Notes: generated by a model not told the origin, from the sequence alone. Positions 26,401-34,689 are shown, numbered from the stretch's first letter. The stretch is DNA of 64,000 nt from Chondromyces crocatus (GCF_001189295.1 NZ_CP012159.1:5782525-5846524); one strand, 5' to 3'. Numbers and translations: made by a program.

Positions 26401-26453
26401 GCGGTCATCGCGCGGGCTGCGCGGCCGAGAGAGCGGGAGGGCAGGGACGCCAT
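23421..26453 (-). CDS. Large lipoprotein with an esterase-like domain in permuted order
   Basis: Encodes 1010 residues. Signal MASLPSRSLGRAARAMTATA...PAC, then beta-sandwich-like regions to about 310. An esterase-D/feruloyl-esterase nucleophile segment, THRAVMGISMGGGGS with Ser339, is followed by APLGGPVDWTW. About 400 residues of Asp/Gly/Asn-rich sequence follow, including EGF-like CxxxTDCAPGETC and calcium-site-like stretches. The very C-terminus has what is normally the N-terminal part of the same fold: RRYPVIYLMHGYG (His913) and ending LMDHVDQRFRTLGE. In standard members the order is HGxG first, GxSxGG later. It lies 47 bp behind the lipoprotein gene 26501-28087. Likely a surface hydrolase; substrate unknown. 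Confidence 0.78.
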   Translation of the reverse strand: MASLPSRSLGRAARAMTATALVVGLTAPACSSLFPSDPPVVDDPEGPKLAPGEICVTPASSAIRLRFEPPLVALTPCGDPSGAPCERTVNVVMDPDVCVATPVQFQTSDGDVAAAPAAGAFNLHQAVVPLVIRAGAIGESTITAVVPRGDGTDATADLTVAVLGGERAACTGDAATPLLAAGDTLRGQGGLAGATIHLPQGADRPNSGSFIWSVAPFPAKLACVGDLDVPGHLPLGPAVAFSPDDTALQREIPLSVPLNPALLPAKARLRHIRLAYSSPQFPTPRPVPVADPRIERVDGQWALTFKAPRLGTYQAIVRADGGLTTRKRRLTHRAVMGISMGGGGSAMVGLRNHHLFDVVAPLGGPVDWTWLLHHIEQNHLGGFRSIAPGTVLEDIQLTADACSTSTDCAPGETCIGPQGVSPGHCALMPTPKDPYEHPSTFNRWWYEYPREGNGGSFNRTSYVQIFRDLALMFGNPNGDNFADGADNLPAGVPPDHPSVVGDSGQCGVWVDPLDDHPNKPQQEQLKQRCPAERCAHTLTLQGYYDDEYNPDGTFPVITVCDGSPQNQSLTPFANTWTPDGNGFPLELALAVDYNGNGVRDELEPLIRAGREPFEDTGVDGLPSHLEPGYIPGVNEDPAGDDYNAQYNPTGTEGDHRYQLGEPYQDVGLDGVAGTPQQPPGGWKTPGDGYDVGEGDGRFTVSRGLQRVWDVDPHSIVRRWSKDIPGGDLDDVALSRIDLWTDGGTRDLFNFMVDAQHLTGAFAARGRDVTYLTDFGAAPGLNGSTPEQYMGGHTIWEDLQGVVLQRYGKADPTSADIENGSGQHVGTASEILARLQAALYFAGSRWPEPELRRLVEKSTDKPAENLERCEINGTCIFDFTSTFGRMGPVAVNLPPGYGHADLQTRRYPVIYLMHGYGQEPQDLAAAGLILQALMNDGQASTRSRLPKAIVVYVDGRCRENAAGKAECLQGTFYGDSVREQGPQMEQWMLELMDHVDQRFRTLGETEVNWAE

Positions 26454-26500
26454 CGCGCGAGCATAAGGGAAGGGGAACCCGGGAAACCAGCTCTCCGGCG

Positions 26501-28087
26501 CTAACCGGGCGGGGCGCCGCTCTCGGTGGCGGTGGCCTGTCCCTGGACGGTGGCTTCGATCGCGCCGTCGCTGATCCTGCCGAGCCACGCGGCGTTCCAG
26601 CGGACGGGGGTGGCGTCCTGGTTCACGACGCTGGCGCCGGAGGCGGAGAGGGAGATGGTGCCGGTGAGCGCGCCGAGGGTCGAGGCCTCGACGCCATGGG
26701 CCCAGCGCGCCTCGAGCGCGTCGGTGCAGAGCGCGGCGAGGCAGGTGGTGTTGCAGCCGATGAAGCCGCCGAGGGCCGTGGCGAGGGGCTCGCAGGCTGC
26801 CGCGAGGGCGAGGGCGTCTCCCATGGTGGTCGTCTGCGGGTGGCTCTCGAGCGCGCCTCGCTGCGCGGCGGCGCCCACGTAGCGGCTGGGGACCCAGTAG
26901 ATCTTGCCGTCGAGCCGGAGGACGTCGCCAGGTTCGGACGTCCAGGAGGCCTGGTGCGCCGTGAGGGGGACGCCTGCGTCCTGCGCCGGGACGCCGCCGA
27001 GCTGGGTGACCTGCAGCCAGGCCTTGCCCGGGAGGTTGCCGATGCCGGATAGGTGCGCGGTGATCTCCGGGGTCAGCGTGGCGAGTCCCGCTTCGATCCA
27101 GGTGCGGCAGGTGTCGCGCAGCGGGGTGGGGAGATCGTGGAGGTGCTCGGTGGCGGCGTCGTCCCACCCGGCGCTCGTCCGGTGGTCGGCGAAGGCGAGC
27201 TGCTGATCGGGCGTCATGAGGGCCGCCATGGCGTCGAGGAGGGCGGTGCCTTCGTGGTCGACGGGCAGAAACACGTCGAGGATGCGCGACGCCGTGGTCT
27301 GCGCGAGCGCGCTCAGGGGGGCGTTCGGCGTGAACGCGAGCGACAGATCGAGCCGCGTGGCGCCGAGATCGAGAGGGCCATCCTTGATGGTCACGGAGAC
27401 GGCGCGTTCTTTCCCGGCCTCGAGATCGGGGATGTCCGAGCAGCCCCACATGGCGCGGCCCGCGCGGACTGCGACGGCGAGGTTCGGTCCCACGGGGGCG
27501 CCCTTGATCGTCAGGGTCGCGGCGTCGGCGGCCGGGGTGGTGGCGACGAGTCCGCCCTCGGGTCCTTCGGGCAAGGACGAGGCGATCTCGGCGCAGGTCA
27601 TGCCGGCCTTGACCGTCGCGGTCCACTCTTCGGCCTGACGCTGGCCGGCGTACACGGGGGTGATGAGGAGGGGGGCGAACCCTTTGTCGCTGACGGCGAT
27701 GCCGAGATCGGTCGAGGGGCCATCCTTCACGGCCGCGCGCAGCCGGAACGTGGTGGCCAGGCTCGGCGCGTGCAGCTTGACCGACGCCCGCCCGGCGGCG
27801 TCGGCGACGGCCTTGGTGCGATCGAGCCAGGCGCCCGACGCATCCCCGACGATGCTGAAGCTGATCTCGTACTTGGCTGGCGGCGAGGCCGTGACGTGCA
27901 CGGTCCGCTCTTCGCCGGGCGCGAGCTCGAGGGTGCCTTCCTCGTTGAAGCTCAGCGTGGCATCGGGTCCGGGGACGCCATCGGTCGGGAGCGTCCCCCG
28001 GGCGTCGTCGTCGCCCTGCACGGAGCACGCAGGCCCCACGACGGCGACAGCCGCGACGAGCGGCAGGTACAACCAAGAAAAGCGCAT
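26501..28087 (-). CDS. Large lipoprotein of unknown function, operon partner of the esterase
   Basis: Encodes 528 residues. Signal MRFSWLYLPLVAAVAVVGPAC with Cys21 lipidated. An N-terminal Ig-like region (about 40-130: ERTVHVTASPPAKYEISFSI, then AAGRASVKLHAPS) resembles bacterial Ig/invasin-type beta-sandwiches. It is followed by a mixed region with helical LLDAMAALMTPDQQLAFADH and a Cys-containing stretch near CNTTCLAALC. A C-terminal beta-rich segment resembles a lipocalin-like module. No catalytic motif is seen. It is the upstream gene of a two-gene operon with the permuted esterase, so it may help display or bind its substrate (inference). Confidence 0.8.
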   Translation of the reverse strand: MRFSWLYLPLVAAVAVVGPACSVQGDDDARGTLPTDGVPGPDATLSFNEEGTLELAPGEERTVHVTASPPAKYEISFSIVGDASGAWLDRTKAVADAAGRASVKLHAPSLATTFRLRAAVKDGPSTDLGIAVSDKGFAPLLITPVYAGQRQAEEWTATVKAGMTCAEIASSLPEGPEGGLVATTPAADAATLTIKGAPVGPNLAVAVRAGRAMWGCSDIPDLEAGKERAVSVTIKDGPLDLGATRLDLSLAFTPNAPLSALAQTTASRILDVFLPVDHEGTALLDAMAALMTPDQQLAFADHRTSAGWDDAATEHLHDLPTPLRDTCRTWIEAGLATLTPEITAHLSGIGNLPGKAWLQVTQLGGVPAQDAGVPLTAHQASWTSEPGDVLRLDGKIYWVPSRYVGAAAQRGALESHPQTTTMGDALALAAACEPLATALGGFIGCNTTCLAALCTDALEARWAHGVEASTLGALTGTISLSASGASVVNQDATPVRWNAAWLGRISDGAIEATVQGQATATESGAPPG

Positions 28088-28098
28088 GGGTTTCGAGC

Positions 28099-29547
28099 TT
28101 AGCGCGCGACGGAGGGGGCGGGAAGGATGTGGCCGTTCCCCGACGCGGACGGCTGGGGGAGACAGAGCGCCTCTGCCGTCGCAGCCGTGTCCAGAGCAGG
28201 CATGGGCTGTCGGGGTGACAGGGGCAGGATCGCGACGCGCTGTCCTTTCCGTGTCGTCTCGGTGCGAGGGCGCGGCGTGGCAGGGAGCCGCATGGCATTG
28301 GTCAGGACGAGCAAGGCTTCGAGCAGGGCGACCAGCGCGGCGATGGCCGGGGGGCACCAGCCGAGCACCGCGCACGGGATCAGGATGGCGTTGACGAGCG
28401 CTGCGAAGATGGCGCCCTCGCGGAGGCGTGCGCGGAGTGCCCTGGAGAGGTCGATGGCGCTGGCGAGAGGCTGGAGACGCGTCGGCCCGAGCACGAGTTC
28501 GGCGGCGCCAGCGCCGTCCTGGCTGGTCGATGCAAAGGCGATGGAGAGGTCGGCTCTGGCCGCTGCGAGCCCACCCCCTGCACCCACGACGGCGACCCAC
28601 GCCCCGGCGTGCTGGAGGTCCCGGACGTGGAGCGCACCCGTCATGGCGTCCGGCGCGGTGAGGGCGCGCGCGCCGAGGCGCGCGGCGACGAGGCGCAGGA
28701 CCTCCGGGCGGCGATCGCCGACGAGGTAAACGGCCACGCCGCGGTCGCGGAGTGCCCGGACGGCGGCGATCGCGTCGGAGGTGATGCCGGGCTCTGCCTC
28801 GACGCAGAGCACATCCACGCGGGCCAGGCGATCGAAGGCGGCGAGGTCCCGGATGCGAAGGCCCAGGGCGCGTGCCCGCGTGAGCGCGAGGGCCCGCGCT
28901 GCGGGCGCGCCCAGCCAGAAGGCTGCCACCGAGCAGCCCGCGAGGACCGCGATCGGGGCGGTGAGGGTGGTGGGGCCGAGCGGTCCAGCGCCGAGGGCGG
29001 CGTGGAGGACGGCGGCGAACGCGGCGAACGCGACCCCGGCGACACCCAGAGCGCGGCCGGACACGTCCAGTGCGTGGCTCGCGCCGTCACGGAGTCGGGT
29101 CGCCGCGGTCCTGTCCAGCGAGGCTTCGGCGCGGCGGGTCGCCAGGGTGTTCGCGTGACCCGCGCAGAGGGAGAGCACGGCAAGGAGGCCGCAAAGCTCG
29201 AAGCCCAGGGGGCGCGCCGCCATCCAGGCTTCCGGAGAGAGACCGAGCGCGCGCAGGCCTGGTGAGGGGATCCGCCCCGGAGCGGTCGCCCAGAGTTCGA
29301 GCGTGCCCACCACGAACGACAGGGTCGCTGCCGCGAGGAGGTGGGCTCCGGCGCGCAGACCGGGACCACGTCGGGCGAGTCGGGCCACGAGCCGCGTCCC
29401 GAAGACCACCAGCAGGACCAGGGCGGCCAGCGCACAACGGGCCGCCGCAGAGCGGTCGGGAGGCGCGCTTCTGCCGAGGAGGGATATCGCCAGCTGCCCA
29501 CAGAACAGGGCCATCGCGACGCTGAGTGTTTGCGGCATCCTCCCCAC
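28099..29547 (-). CDS. Degenerate P1B-type ATPase-like membrane protein
   Basis: Encodes 482 residues from the GTG at 29547, supported by AAGGGGAG six bases upstream. The layout follows a heavy-metal P-type ATPase: N-terminal membrane helices, a helix pair, a soluble HAD-like segment, then two terminal helices (REGAIFAALVNAILIPCAVLGW on). Key motifs are gone: the metal-site CPC is CSV (Cys205), the phosphorylation DKTGT is EAEPG (Glu250), the hinge GDGxND is GAGGGLA (about 322), and the ATP-binding domain is nearly absent. TGD survives as VGDRRPE. It cannot be a normal pump; a regulatory or structural role is inferred. Confidence 0.75.
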   Translation of the reverse strand: MGRMPQTLSVAMALFCGQLAISLLGRSAPPDRSAAARCALAALVLLVVFGTRLVARLARRGPGLRAGAHLLAAATLSFVVGTLELWATAPGRIPSPGLRALGLSPEAWMAARPLGFELCGLLAVLSLCAGHANTLATRRAEASLDRTAATRLRDGASHALDVSGRALGVAGVAFAAFAAVLHAALGAGPLGPTTLTAPIAVLAGCSVAAFWLGAPAARALALTRARALGLRIRDLAAFDRLARVDVLCVEAEPGITSDAIAAVRALRDRGVAVYLVGDRRPEVLRLVAARLGARALTAPDAMTGALHVRDLQHAGAWVAVVGAGGGLAAARADLSIAFASTSQDGAGAAELVLGPTRLQPLASAIDLSRALRARLREGAIFAALVNAILIPCAVLGWCPPAIAALVALLEALLVLTNAMRLPATPRPRTETTRKGQRVAILPLSPRQPMPALDTAATAEALCLPQPSASGNGHILPAPSVAR

Positions 29548-29808
29548 GGATGACTCCCCTTGCGAACTCCGGGCCGAGACGCGAGCGGAGCCACACGAGC
29601 ACATCGTCAGGCCAGGACGGCGTGCGCCGGGCTGGATGCGCGCAGGGGCTGCACGCCGACATCGGGCGCCTCGGGGCGACCTGGTGCAGGCACCCGGGCG
29701 ATGAGGAAGGCGAAAAGGACCGTGAAGCTGCTTCGCCCACGACGTGGGCAGCAGGAGCCCACCGGAAGGGGCGGAGGTGAAGGAGAGTGGGAGGTGTAGA
29801 GAAGGATC

Positions 29809-30519
29809 TTACTTCACGTAGATCTGACCGATCGCAGCACCGGCGCCCTGCGCGCGCAGGATCACCTTGGCCGGGCCGCCGATGGGCAGCGGGTTCTTGA
29901 AGCACTGGCCCTTGCCGCCGAGCGTGGCGTTCGCGCCGCTCGTGTTGCTCTGGGCGAGCGTCACGGGAGGCAGGGGGGCCTGCTGGGCCACGATCTGGAT
30001 GCTCAGGTTCTGGATGCCCAGGCCGGCCGCGATGACCGAGTAGCACTTGCCAGGCTGGATGTTGAAGGGCTGCTCGAAGGTCTGACCGTCCTGGAATTGT
30101 GCCGCGAAAGCGCCGCCCTCAGGCGACATGCCCGAGACTTCCGAGGCCGCGAGGGCGGTCATGACGGGCGTGGCTGCCGCGACGGCGGCCGGCGCGATGG
30201 GGCTGGCCGTCCCGCCCGAGGAGGTGCTGGCGCCGCCTCCCAGGATGCCGCCGAGGTCGGGCGTCGCAGGCGCCGTCGGCTGGCCCCCGGCGGGCTGCTG
30301 CGGCTGCTGGCCGTAGCCGGGCTGCTGGCCGTAGCCGGGCTGCTGGCCGTAGCCGGGCTGCTGCTGTCCGTAGCCGGGCTGTTGCTGTCCGTACTGCCCG
30401 CCCTGGTACTGTCCGGAACCAAATTGCGAGGGGTCGTTCGGATCCGGCTGGTCGGAACCACCGCACGCGAGCGGGAGGAGGCTGAGCAGGGTGACAGGGG
30501 CAAGAAGTGAGATGCGCAT
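29809..30519 (-). CDS. Lipoprotein with Gln/Gly/Tyr tandem repeats
   Basis: Encodes 236 residues. Signal MRISLLAPVTLLSLLPLAC; AAGGAG six bases upstream fixes the ATG. After the lipidated Cys19 comes a low-complexity region (about 37-85) made of repeated QQPGYGQ units, then a Pro/Ala/Gly linker. A C-terminal domain (about 125-236) has MSPEGGAFAAQFQDGQTFEQ and PGKCYSVIAAGLGIQNL, a beta-rich fold also seen in other myxobacterial surface proteins. The Q/G/Y repeat is similar to prion-like or adhesive segments. Function unknown. Confidence 0.82.
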   Translation of the reverse strand: MRISLLAPVTLLSLLPLACGGSDQPDPNDPSQFGSGQYQGGQYGQQQPGYGQQQPGYGQQPGYGQQPGYGQQPQQPAGGQPTAPATPDLGGILGGGASTSSGGTASPIAPAAVAAATPVMTALAASEVSGMSPEGGAFAAQFQDGQTFEQPFNIQPGKCYSVIAAGLGIQNLSIQIVAQQAPLPPVTLAQSNTSGANATLGGKGQCFKNPLPIGGPAKVILRAQGAGAAIGQIYVK

Positions 30520-30975
30520 GGATGGCTCCTTCGAGATGGTCAAGTGTTGGGCCACGCCCTCTTGAGACGCGCGTCGGCCCTTTGATGGCTCAGGGCTGCC
30601 GTGTCGAGATGGTGTTGAAGCACGAACCAGGGCCACGTTGCTCGCCCCAGCACGTTCTTCGTCGCCACGATCGGTGAGACGTACCCTCGCGGACGGGTGT
30701 TCTACACCGGGTGGCGGTTCTCTGACCAGCGCGCCCCCCGAGCCACCTCGGAATGCTGATGGATCTGGTCAGGGGTCTCCGCTGTCGCTGGCACGTTCTC
30801 TGATTGCTGCTCGATGGAGCGAAGAGGAGCACGGCTTTGCTCTCCTGGGTGGTTGACATGAGCGTCGACTGACTCCACGTAAACCGGCTGGTGCACAGCC
30901 GGGGGGCGCGCGCCGTTGCGTCGGCTGGTGCATTCGACATCGGTGTCCCCACCCACGAGAGGACAAGGGTGCGTC
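30520..30975. other. Divergent intergenic region
   Basis: 456 bp between the Gln-rich lipoprotein gene (minus) and the glutaredoxin gene (plus). Short overlapping frames on both strands have no supporting motif. One 8-bp inverted repeat, CTGACCAG (30722-30729) / CTGGTCAG (30765-30772), is visible. Otherwise nothing is recognised; it presumably holds both promoters. Confidence 0.5.
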
Positions 30976-31284
30976 ATGAGTGAGATCCAGCAGGTGATTC
31001 AGGAGACGGTCGAAGGAAACCGGGTCGTCCTCTTCATGAAGGGCAGCAAGACCTTCCCGCAATGTGGGTTTTCGGCGCGGGCCGTCGAAATTCTCAAGCG
31101 CTGCGGCACCGAATTCAAGGACGTGAACGTGCTGACCGACCCGCAGCTCCGGCAGGGGATCAAGGACTTCTCGAACTGGCCGACCATCCCGCAGATCTAC
31201 GTGGATGGGAAATTCATCGGTGGCAGCGACATCCTGATCGAGATGTACGAGTCGGGCGAGCTTCAGCGTCTGCTCACCCCCTGA
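30976..31284 (+). CDS. grxD: Monothiol glutaredoxin (CGFS type)
   Basis: Encodes 102 residues. The thioredoxin fold contains the single-cysteine active site FPQCGFS (Cys30), then NWPTIPQIYVDGKFIGGSDI, which forms the glutathione-binding groove (TIP and GG-SD). CGFS glutaredoxins carry and deliver iron-sulfur clusters. Length and motifs are standard. It stands alone, divergent from the lipoprotein gene and convergent with the lipase-like gene. Confidence 0.95.
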   Translation: MSEIQQVIQETVEGNRVVLFMKGSKTFPQCGFSARAVEILKRCGTEFKDVNVLTDPQLRQGIKDFSNWPTIPQIYVDGKFIGGSDILIEMYESGELQRLLTP

Positions 31285-31357
31285 GCCGTACCTTCAGGAG
31301 CGGCGCAGGCCGGGTGGCGAGCCGACGCGGTGCGTTGTGACGGGAGAGGGGGTGCGA

Positions 31358-32617
31358 TCAGCGGGACGTTTCGGGGTCGTGTGGCCCCGAGGCGGCCAGC
31401 GCGGCCTGTGCGCCCGCGGCTGCGATCGCTGCCTGTTCGACGGTCCGGCCGGGGGCTGCGTGCGCCGCCTCCGCGTTGAACCGACGCGCCTCTTCCTCGC
31501 CGAGGAGCATGCCACTGACGATGCGATCGACGAGGGTGTCGAAGCGGTGACGGTTGAACCGCGCGCCGCTCGTGAGCCAGTCGGTGTGTCCGCCGCGACC
31601 CGGAAAATGGCCCACCACGTCCAGGTGATCGCCGCGCCCGGCCCAGGCGAGGTGACCCCAGACCTGGGACATGAGGGGGACCACGCCGTCGTTCGCGTCG
31701 AGGGGCGGGACCTCACCGAGCGCTGCGGCGAGCTGCTGCTCGACGCCAGGGTGCAGTGGGCGACACGGGTAGCGGGCATCCTGTCGCGCGGTGATGTTCG
31801 ACATCGCGGTGAAGATGGTCGCCGACATGGCGCTCCACGGCGAGCGGAGCGCCGAGAGCCAGTCGCGCACTTCGTTGCGAGGCGAGTAGGAGGCGACGCT
31901 CTGGTAGCGGACGCCAGGGCGATCTTCGAGGCCGGCATGGAAGAGATCCATGGCCTCCGGGGTGAGCTGGACGATGGCACCCTGATCGTCCCGGAGCAGG
32001 CGGAGCCACGCCCGGAGCTCGCGGCTGGAGGCCTCGTCGAGCACCCGGATCACGCCCTCGATCCCGCGATCGAGCAGCTCCAGCTCGAGCACGCCGACCT
32101 GGAGCCGGCTCACGGCGGCCACGAGGGCAGAGGCGGCGGCGAGCGGAGGCGCGCCCAGCTTGAGGGCCGTCACGGTCAGGGCGCTGATGGCGTAGAGGAG
32201 GCGCTGGCCGCTGACGGTGGCGAAGAAGGCGGCGAGCGGCGTGCCATAGTGCGGTGTGTTCATGGTCGTCACCGAGCAGAGTCGGTGCGTCCAGCCCAGC
32301 CTCTGGCCTGCGTCGCCAGGGAGGCGGGCCGTCGGGCACGCCACCAGGCGGGCGTCGAGCCCTCCCGTGGAGTGGCCGACGAGGTGGATCGGGCCGTCGT
32401 CCTCGCCGGCGCTCTCGTCGATGAGGCGCGCGAGCTTGGCGGCGCGTCGGAGGATCGAGGCGGTGGGGTGCACCTCGCAGACACTCACCACGGCATCGCG
32501 GCCCCGATCTCGGAATCGCTCTTCCAGCGCCCGGATCAGGTGTTCGAAGTACTCGAAGGAGGCGAGTCGGGCGAAGCCGAACATGCCTGGTGAGAGATAG
32601 ATTCGAGTCCGCTCCAC
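31358..32617 (-). CDS. Lipase-like alpha/beta hydrolase
   Basis: Encodes 419 residues from the GTG at 32617, chosen because ERTRIYLSPGMFGF looks like the first strand and oxyanion loop of lipases; the ATG 11 codons later would cut it. The nucleophile elbow is GHSTGGLDARL with Ser83, and TTMNTPHYGTPLA follows as in PHA depolymerase/triacylglycerol-lipase relatives. Acid and histidine candidates lie in DANDGVVPLMSQVWG and GDHLDVVGHF. No signal peptide, so probably cytoplasmic. Its 5' end is 87 bp from the divergent gene at 32705. Confidence 0.82.
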   Translation of the reverse strand: MERTRIYLSPGMFGFARLASFEYFEHLIRALEERFRDRGRDAVVSVCEVHPTASILRRAAKLARLIDESAGEDDGPIHLVGHSTGGLDARLVACPTARLPGDAGQRLGWTHRLCSVTTMNTPHYGTPLAAFFATVSGQRLLYAISALTVTALKLGAPPLAAASALVAAVSRLQVGVLELELLDRGIEGVIRVLDEASSRELRAWLRLLRDDQGAIVQLTPEAMDLFHAGLEDRPGVRYQSVASYSPRNEVRDWLSALRSPWSAMSATIFTAMSNITARQDARYPCRPLHPGVEQQLAAALGEVPPLDANDGVVPLMSQVWGHLAWAGRGDHLDVVGHFPGRGGHTDWLTSGARFNRHRFDTLVDRIVSGMLLGEEEARRFNAEAAHAAPGRTVEQAAIAAAGAQAALAASGPHDPETSR

Positions 32618-32704
32618 GCGGGGACTGTGCCACGAGGGCGCCCAGAGGGGGGCTGGAATGGTGGGAATCGCGCTTCTCGCCGTATCCGAGTATCCTCCGC
32701 CACC

Positions 32705-34045
32705 GTGGATCAGCAGGTTGCCCGCGAGATCGAAGCGGCGGTGATGGATCAGCTCGGCCATTTCGGCGCCTCGGGGAGGGTGGTGTTCCTCGGTCGCCAG
32801 ATCGAGCTGCACGGGAGTGGCCCGGCGGTCGTCATCGACGTCGACGCCATCGGGGAGCAGTGGTCCCTCCTGCCCCCTGATCTCCGTGCCCGCAAGGCGC
32901 ATGATCTCGCTCGCCGGCTCGTGGAGGGGCAGCGGGCCGATGGTGTTCTCTCCGAGATGGGGGCGGGAGCGCCTCCGCGTCCGCCGAGCACCCCTTCGGC
33001 GTTCCCGGCATCGTCGCAGAGAGGCGCCACGAGCGATCCCGCTCGGCGTTCCGCGTCCGCGGCGCCGACCGCAGCGTCCTCGTCGATCCCTGGTGGCGTC
33101 CGGGTGAGCAGCGGCTCTGGCGCGGGGAGATCTCCCGGGGGGCGGAGCGGGGGAGGTGGTGGGCGGGTGATCGCGATCCCCGCTGGGGGCCTCGTGCTGG
33201 CGATGATCGCCGGCTTCTTCGCGTACCGCATCCTGCGCGACGAGCCGCACGCGCCGGAGCCGCCGGCTGCGACGACGACGGTGGCGGAGGTGCCCGATGA
33301 TCCTCAGCGTACGGCGCGCGTCTGCGAGGCGGCCAGGAAGCGCATCTACGCCGGTGCGTCGATGGGAGCGCTGGATACCGAGGGGTGGGTCGCCGAGCTC
33401 TGGGTCGTGAACCGGAAGGGTGTGAGCCACGCGCTGGAGGGGCTGGTCGTCGAAGGACGGCTCACGCCCGCGGCCGACGCCGAGCTCGGCGCCCTCCAGG
33501 ATGGTCATGTCGAGGTGGCTCCTGGCTTCTCTCCGGAAGAAGAGGCGAAGTTTCCCGGTCTGCAGGGGGCGACGCTGCGCTTCTCGGGCGGATACATGCG
33601 GGCCTTCCTGGAACCTGCGATGCGTGCTCGTTTCGTGTCGCTCTCGGATCGCATCGCGGACGCCGCACGAGCGGAGTTCGGTGCGCTCTATGGTCGATGT
33701 GCCCACCTCCGCCATCGCGAGATGGGGGCGTGGATCCGGGGCGCAGACCCCGCCGCTGCGGCGGCCGCGCTGGTGTACGCGATCGGGACCTTCGCGGAGC
33801 AGCCCGCGGTGAACCGGCGAGCGCTCGATGGGCTGGAGGGGCCCACGCCGCTCGATGCGCTACGCAAAGCGGGAGCGAAGCTGGACGCCAAGGGGCTCGC
33901 GGGGTTGATCGGGACCGAGGGGGGGAGTGTGACGGCAACCGGGGGAGGGGGGATCGACATGACCTTCCCCCTCGGGGGGCCGATCCGTGCGACGCGGGTG
34001 AGCCGGACGGTGGCGCGCAAGCTCGGCGTGGGGGAGGGGGGCTGA
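32705..34045 (+). CDS. Single-pass membrane protein of unknown function
   Basis: Encodes 446 residues from a GTG. The N-terminal domain (about 1-85) has VVFLGRQIELHGSGPAVVID. A Ser/Ala/Pro- and Gly-rich linker leads to one membrane helix (GGLVLAMIAGFFAYRIL, about 162-178). The C-terminal domain is outside, with TEGWVAELWVVNRKG and GATLRFSGGYMRAF. This is the layout of myxobacterial signalling or envelope proteins with cytoplasmic sensing and periplasmic domains. I do not recognise the family. The open frame begins 26 codons earlier, but that part is dissimilar in character. Confidence 0.75.
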   Translation: MDQQVAREIEAAVMDQLGHFGASGRVVFLGRQIELHGSGPAVVIDVDAIGEQWSLLPPDLRARKAHDLARRLVEGQRADGVLSEMGAGAPPRPPSTPSAFPASSQRGATSDPARRSASAAPTAASSSIPGGVRVSSGSGAGRSPGGRSGGGGGRVIAIPAGGLVLAMIAGFFAYRILRDEPHAPEPPAATTTVAEVPDDPQRTARVCEAARKRIYAGASMGALDTEGWVAELWVVNRKGVSHALEGLVVEGRLTPAADAELGALQDGHVEVAPGFSPEEEAKFPGLQGATLRFSGGYMRAFLEPAMRARFVSLSDRIADAARAEFGALYGRCAHLRHREMGAWIRGADPAAAAAALVYAIGTFAEQPAVNRRALDGLEGPTPLDALRKAGAKLDAKGLAGLIGTEGGSVTATGGGGIDMTFPLGGPIRATRVSRTVARKLGVGEGG

Positions 34046-34070
34046 GGTGCGGCTCGAGGCGGCGCGCCCC

Positions 34071-34640
34071 TCAGCCGCCATCGAAGCGCAAGATCGTGTG
34101 GATCTTGAGGTCGTCGCTGGACGAGAGGCGCGCTCGTCCGCCCAGGGCTCCGAGTTCGACGGCGAAGGCAAACCCGCCGATGACCCCTCCCTGTCGCCGC
34201 GCGAGTTCCGCCGCCGCCGAGGCCGTGCCGCCCGTGGCGAGGACGTCGTCGACCACGAGCACCTGGGCTCCAGGCTGGATCGAGTCCTTGTGCATCTCCA
34301 GCTCGGCCTCTCCGTATTCGAGCGCGTAGGCGATCCGATCGACGTCTCCCGGCAGCTTCCCTCGCTTGCGAACCGGGACGAGGCTCGCGTTGAGGCGCGC
34401 GGCGAGGGCCCCTCCGAAGAGAAACCCGCGTGACTCGATGGCCACGACGGCGTCGATGTGCTGCCCGATGAAGGGATACGCCAGCAGATCCAGGGTCATG
34501 TGGAAGGCCCGCGGCTCGGCGAGCAGCGGCGTGATGTCCTTGAAGAGGATGCCAGGCGTGGGGAAATCTGGCACGTCGCGGATGTGAGCGCGGAGGTAGC
34601 GGAGCGCTTGCTCGGAGGGGAGCGCGTCGTGGGCGAACAT
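34071..34640 (-). CDS. apt: Adenine phosphoribosyltransferase
   Basis: Encodes 189 residues. It converts adenine and PRPP to AMP (purine salvage). The PRPP loop VLVVDDVLATGGTA is at about 127-140, and FPTPGILFKDITPLL near the start and ESRGFLFGGALA are diagnostic. The ATG at 34640 was chosen over a GTG two codons before. It is the last of three closely spaced genes (aldehyde dehydrogenase, surE, apt), 49 bp after surE. Confidence 0.95.
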   Translation of the reverse strand: MFAHDALPSEQALRYLRAHIRDVPDFPTPGILFKDITPLLAEPRAFHMTLDLLAYPFIGQHIDAVVAIESRGFLFGGALAARLNASLVPVRKRGKLPGDVDRIAYALEYGEAELEMHKDSIQPGAQVLVVDDVLATGGTASAAAELARRQGGVIGGFAFAVELGALGGRARLSSSDDLKIHTILRFDGG

Positions 34641-34689
34641 GGGCACCAGGGTAGTCGAGACCGTGTCGACGACGAAGGGCTCGGTGCGC

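Noticed and set aside
23715-26504. 929-codon frame on the plus strand opposite the esterase gene
   Set aside because: It is an antisense shadow of high-GC codon usage; its translation is Gly/Ala/Val-rich without motifs.
26454-28298. Upstream extension of the esterase reading frame
   Set aside because: The frame stays open through the neighbouring lipoprotein gene, but its translation is Arg/Pro-rich noise and the signal peptide at 26453 marks the true start.
32618-33715. Upstream extension of the lipase frame
   Set aside because: It runs antisense through the membrane-protein gene at 32705-34045, and the lipase first strand begins at the GTG at 32617.
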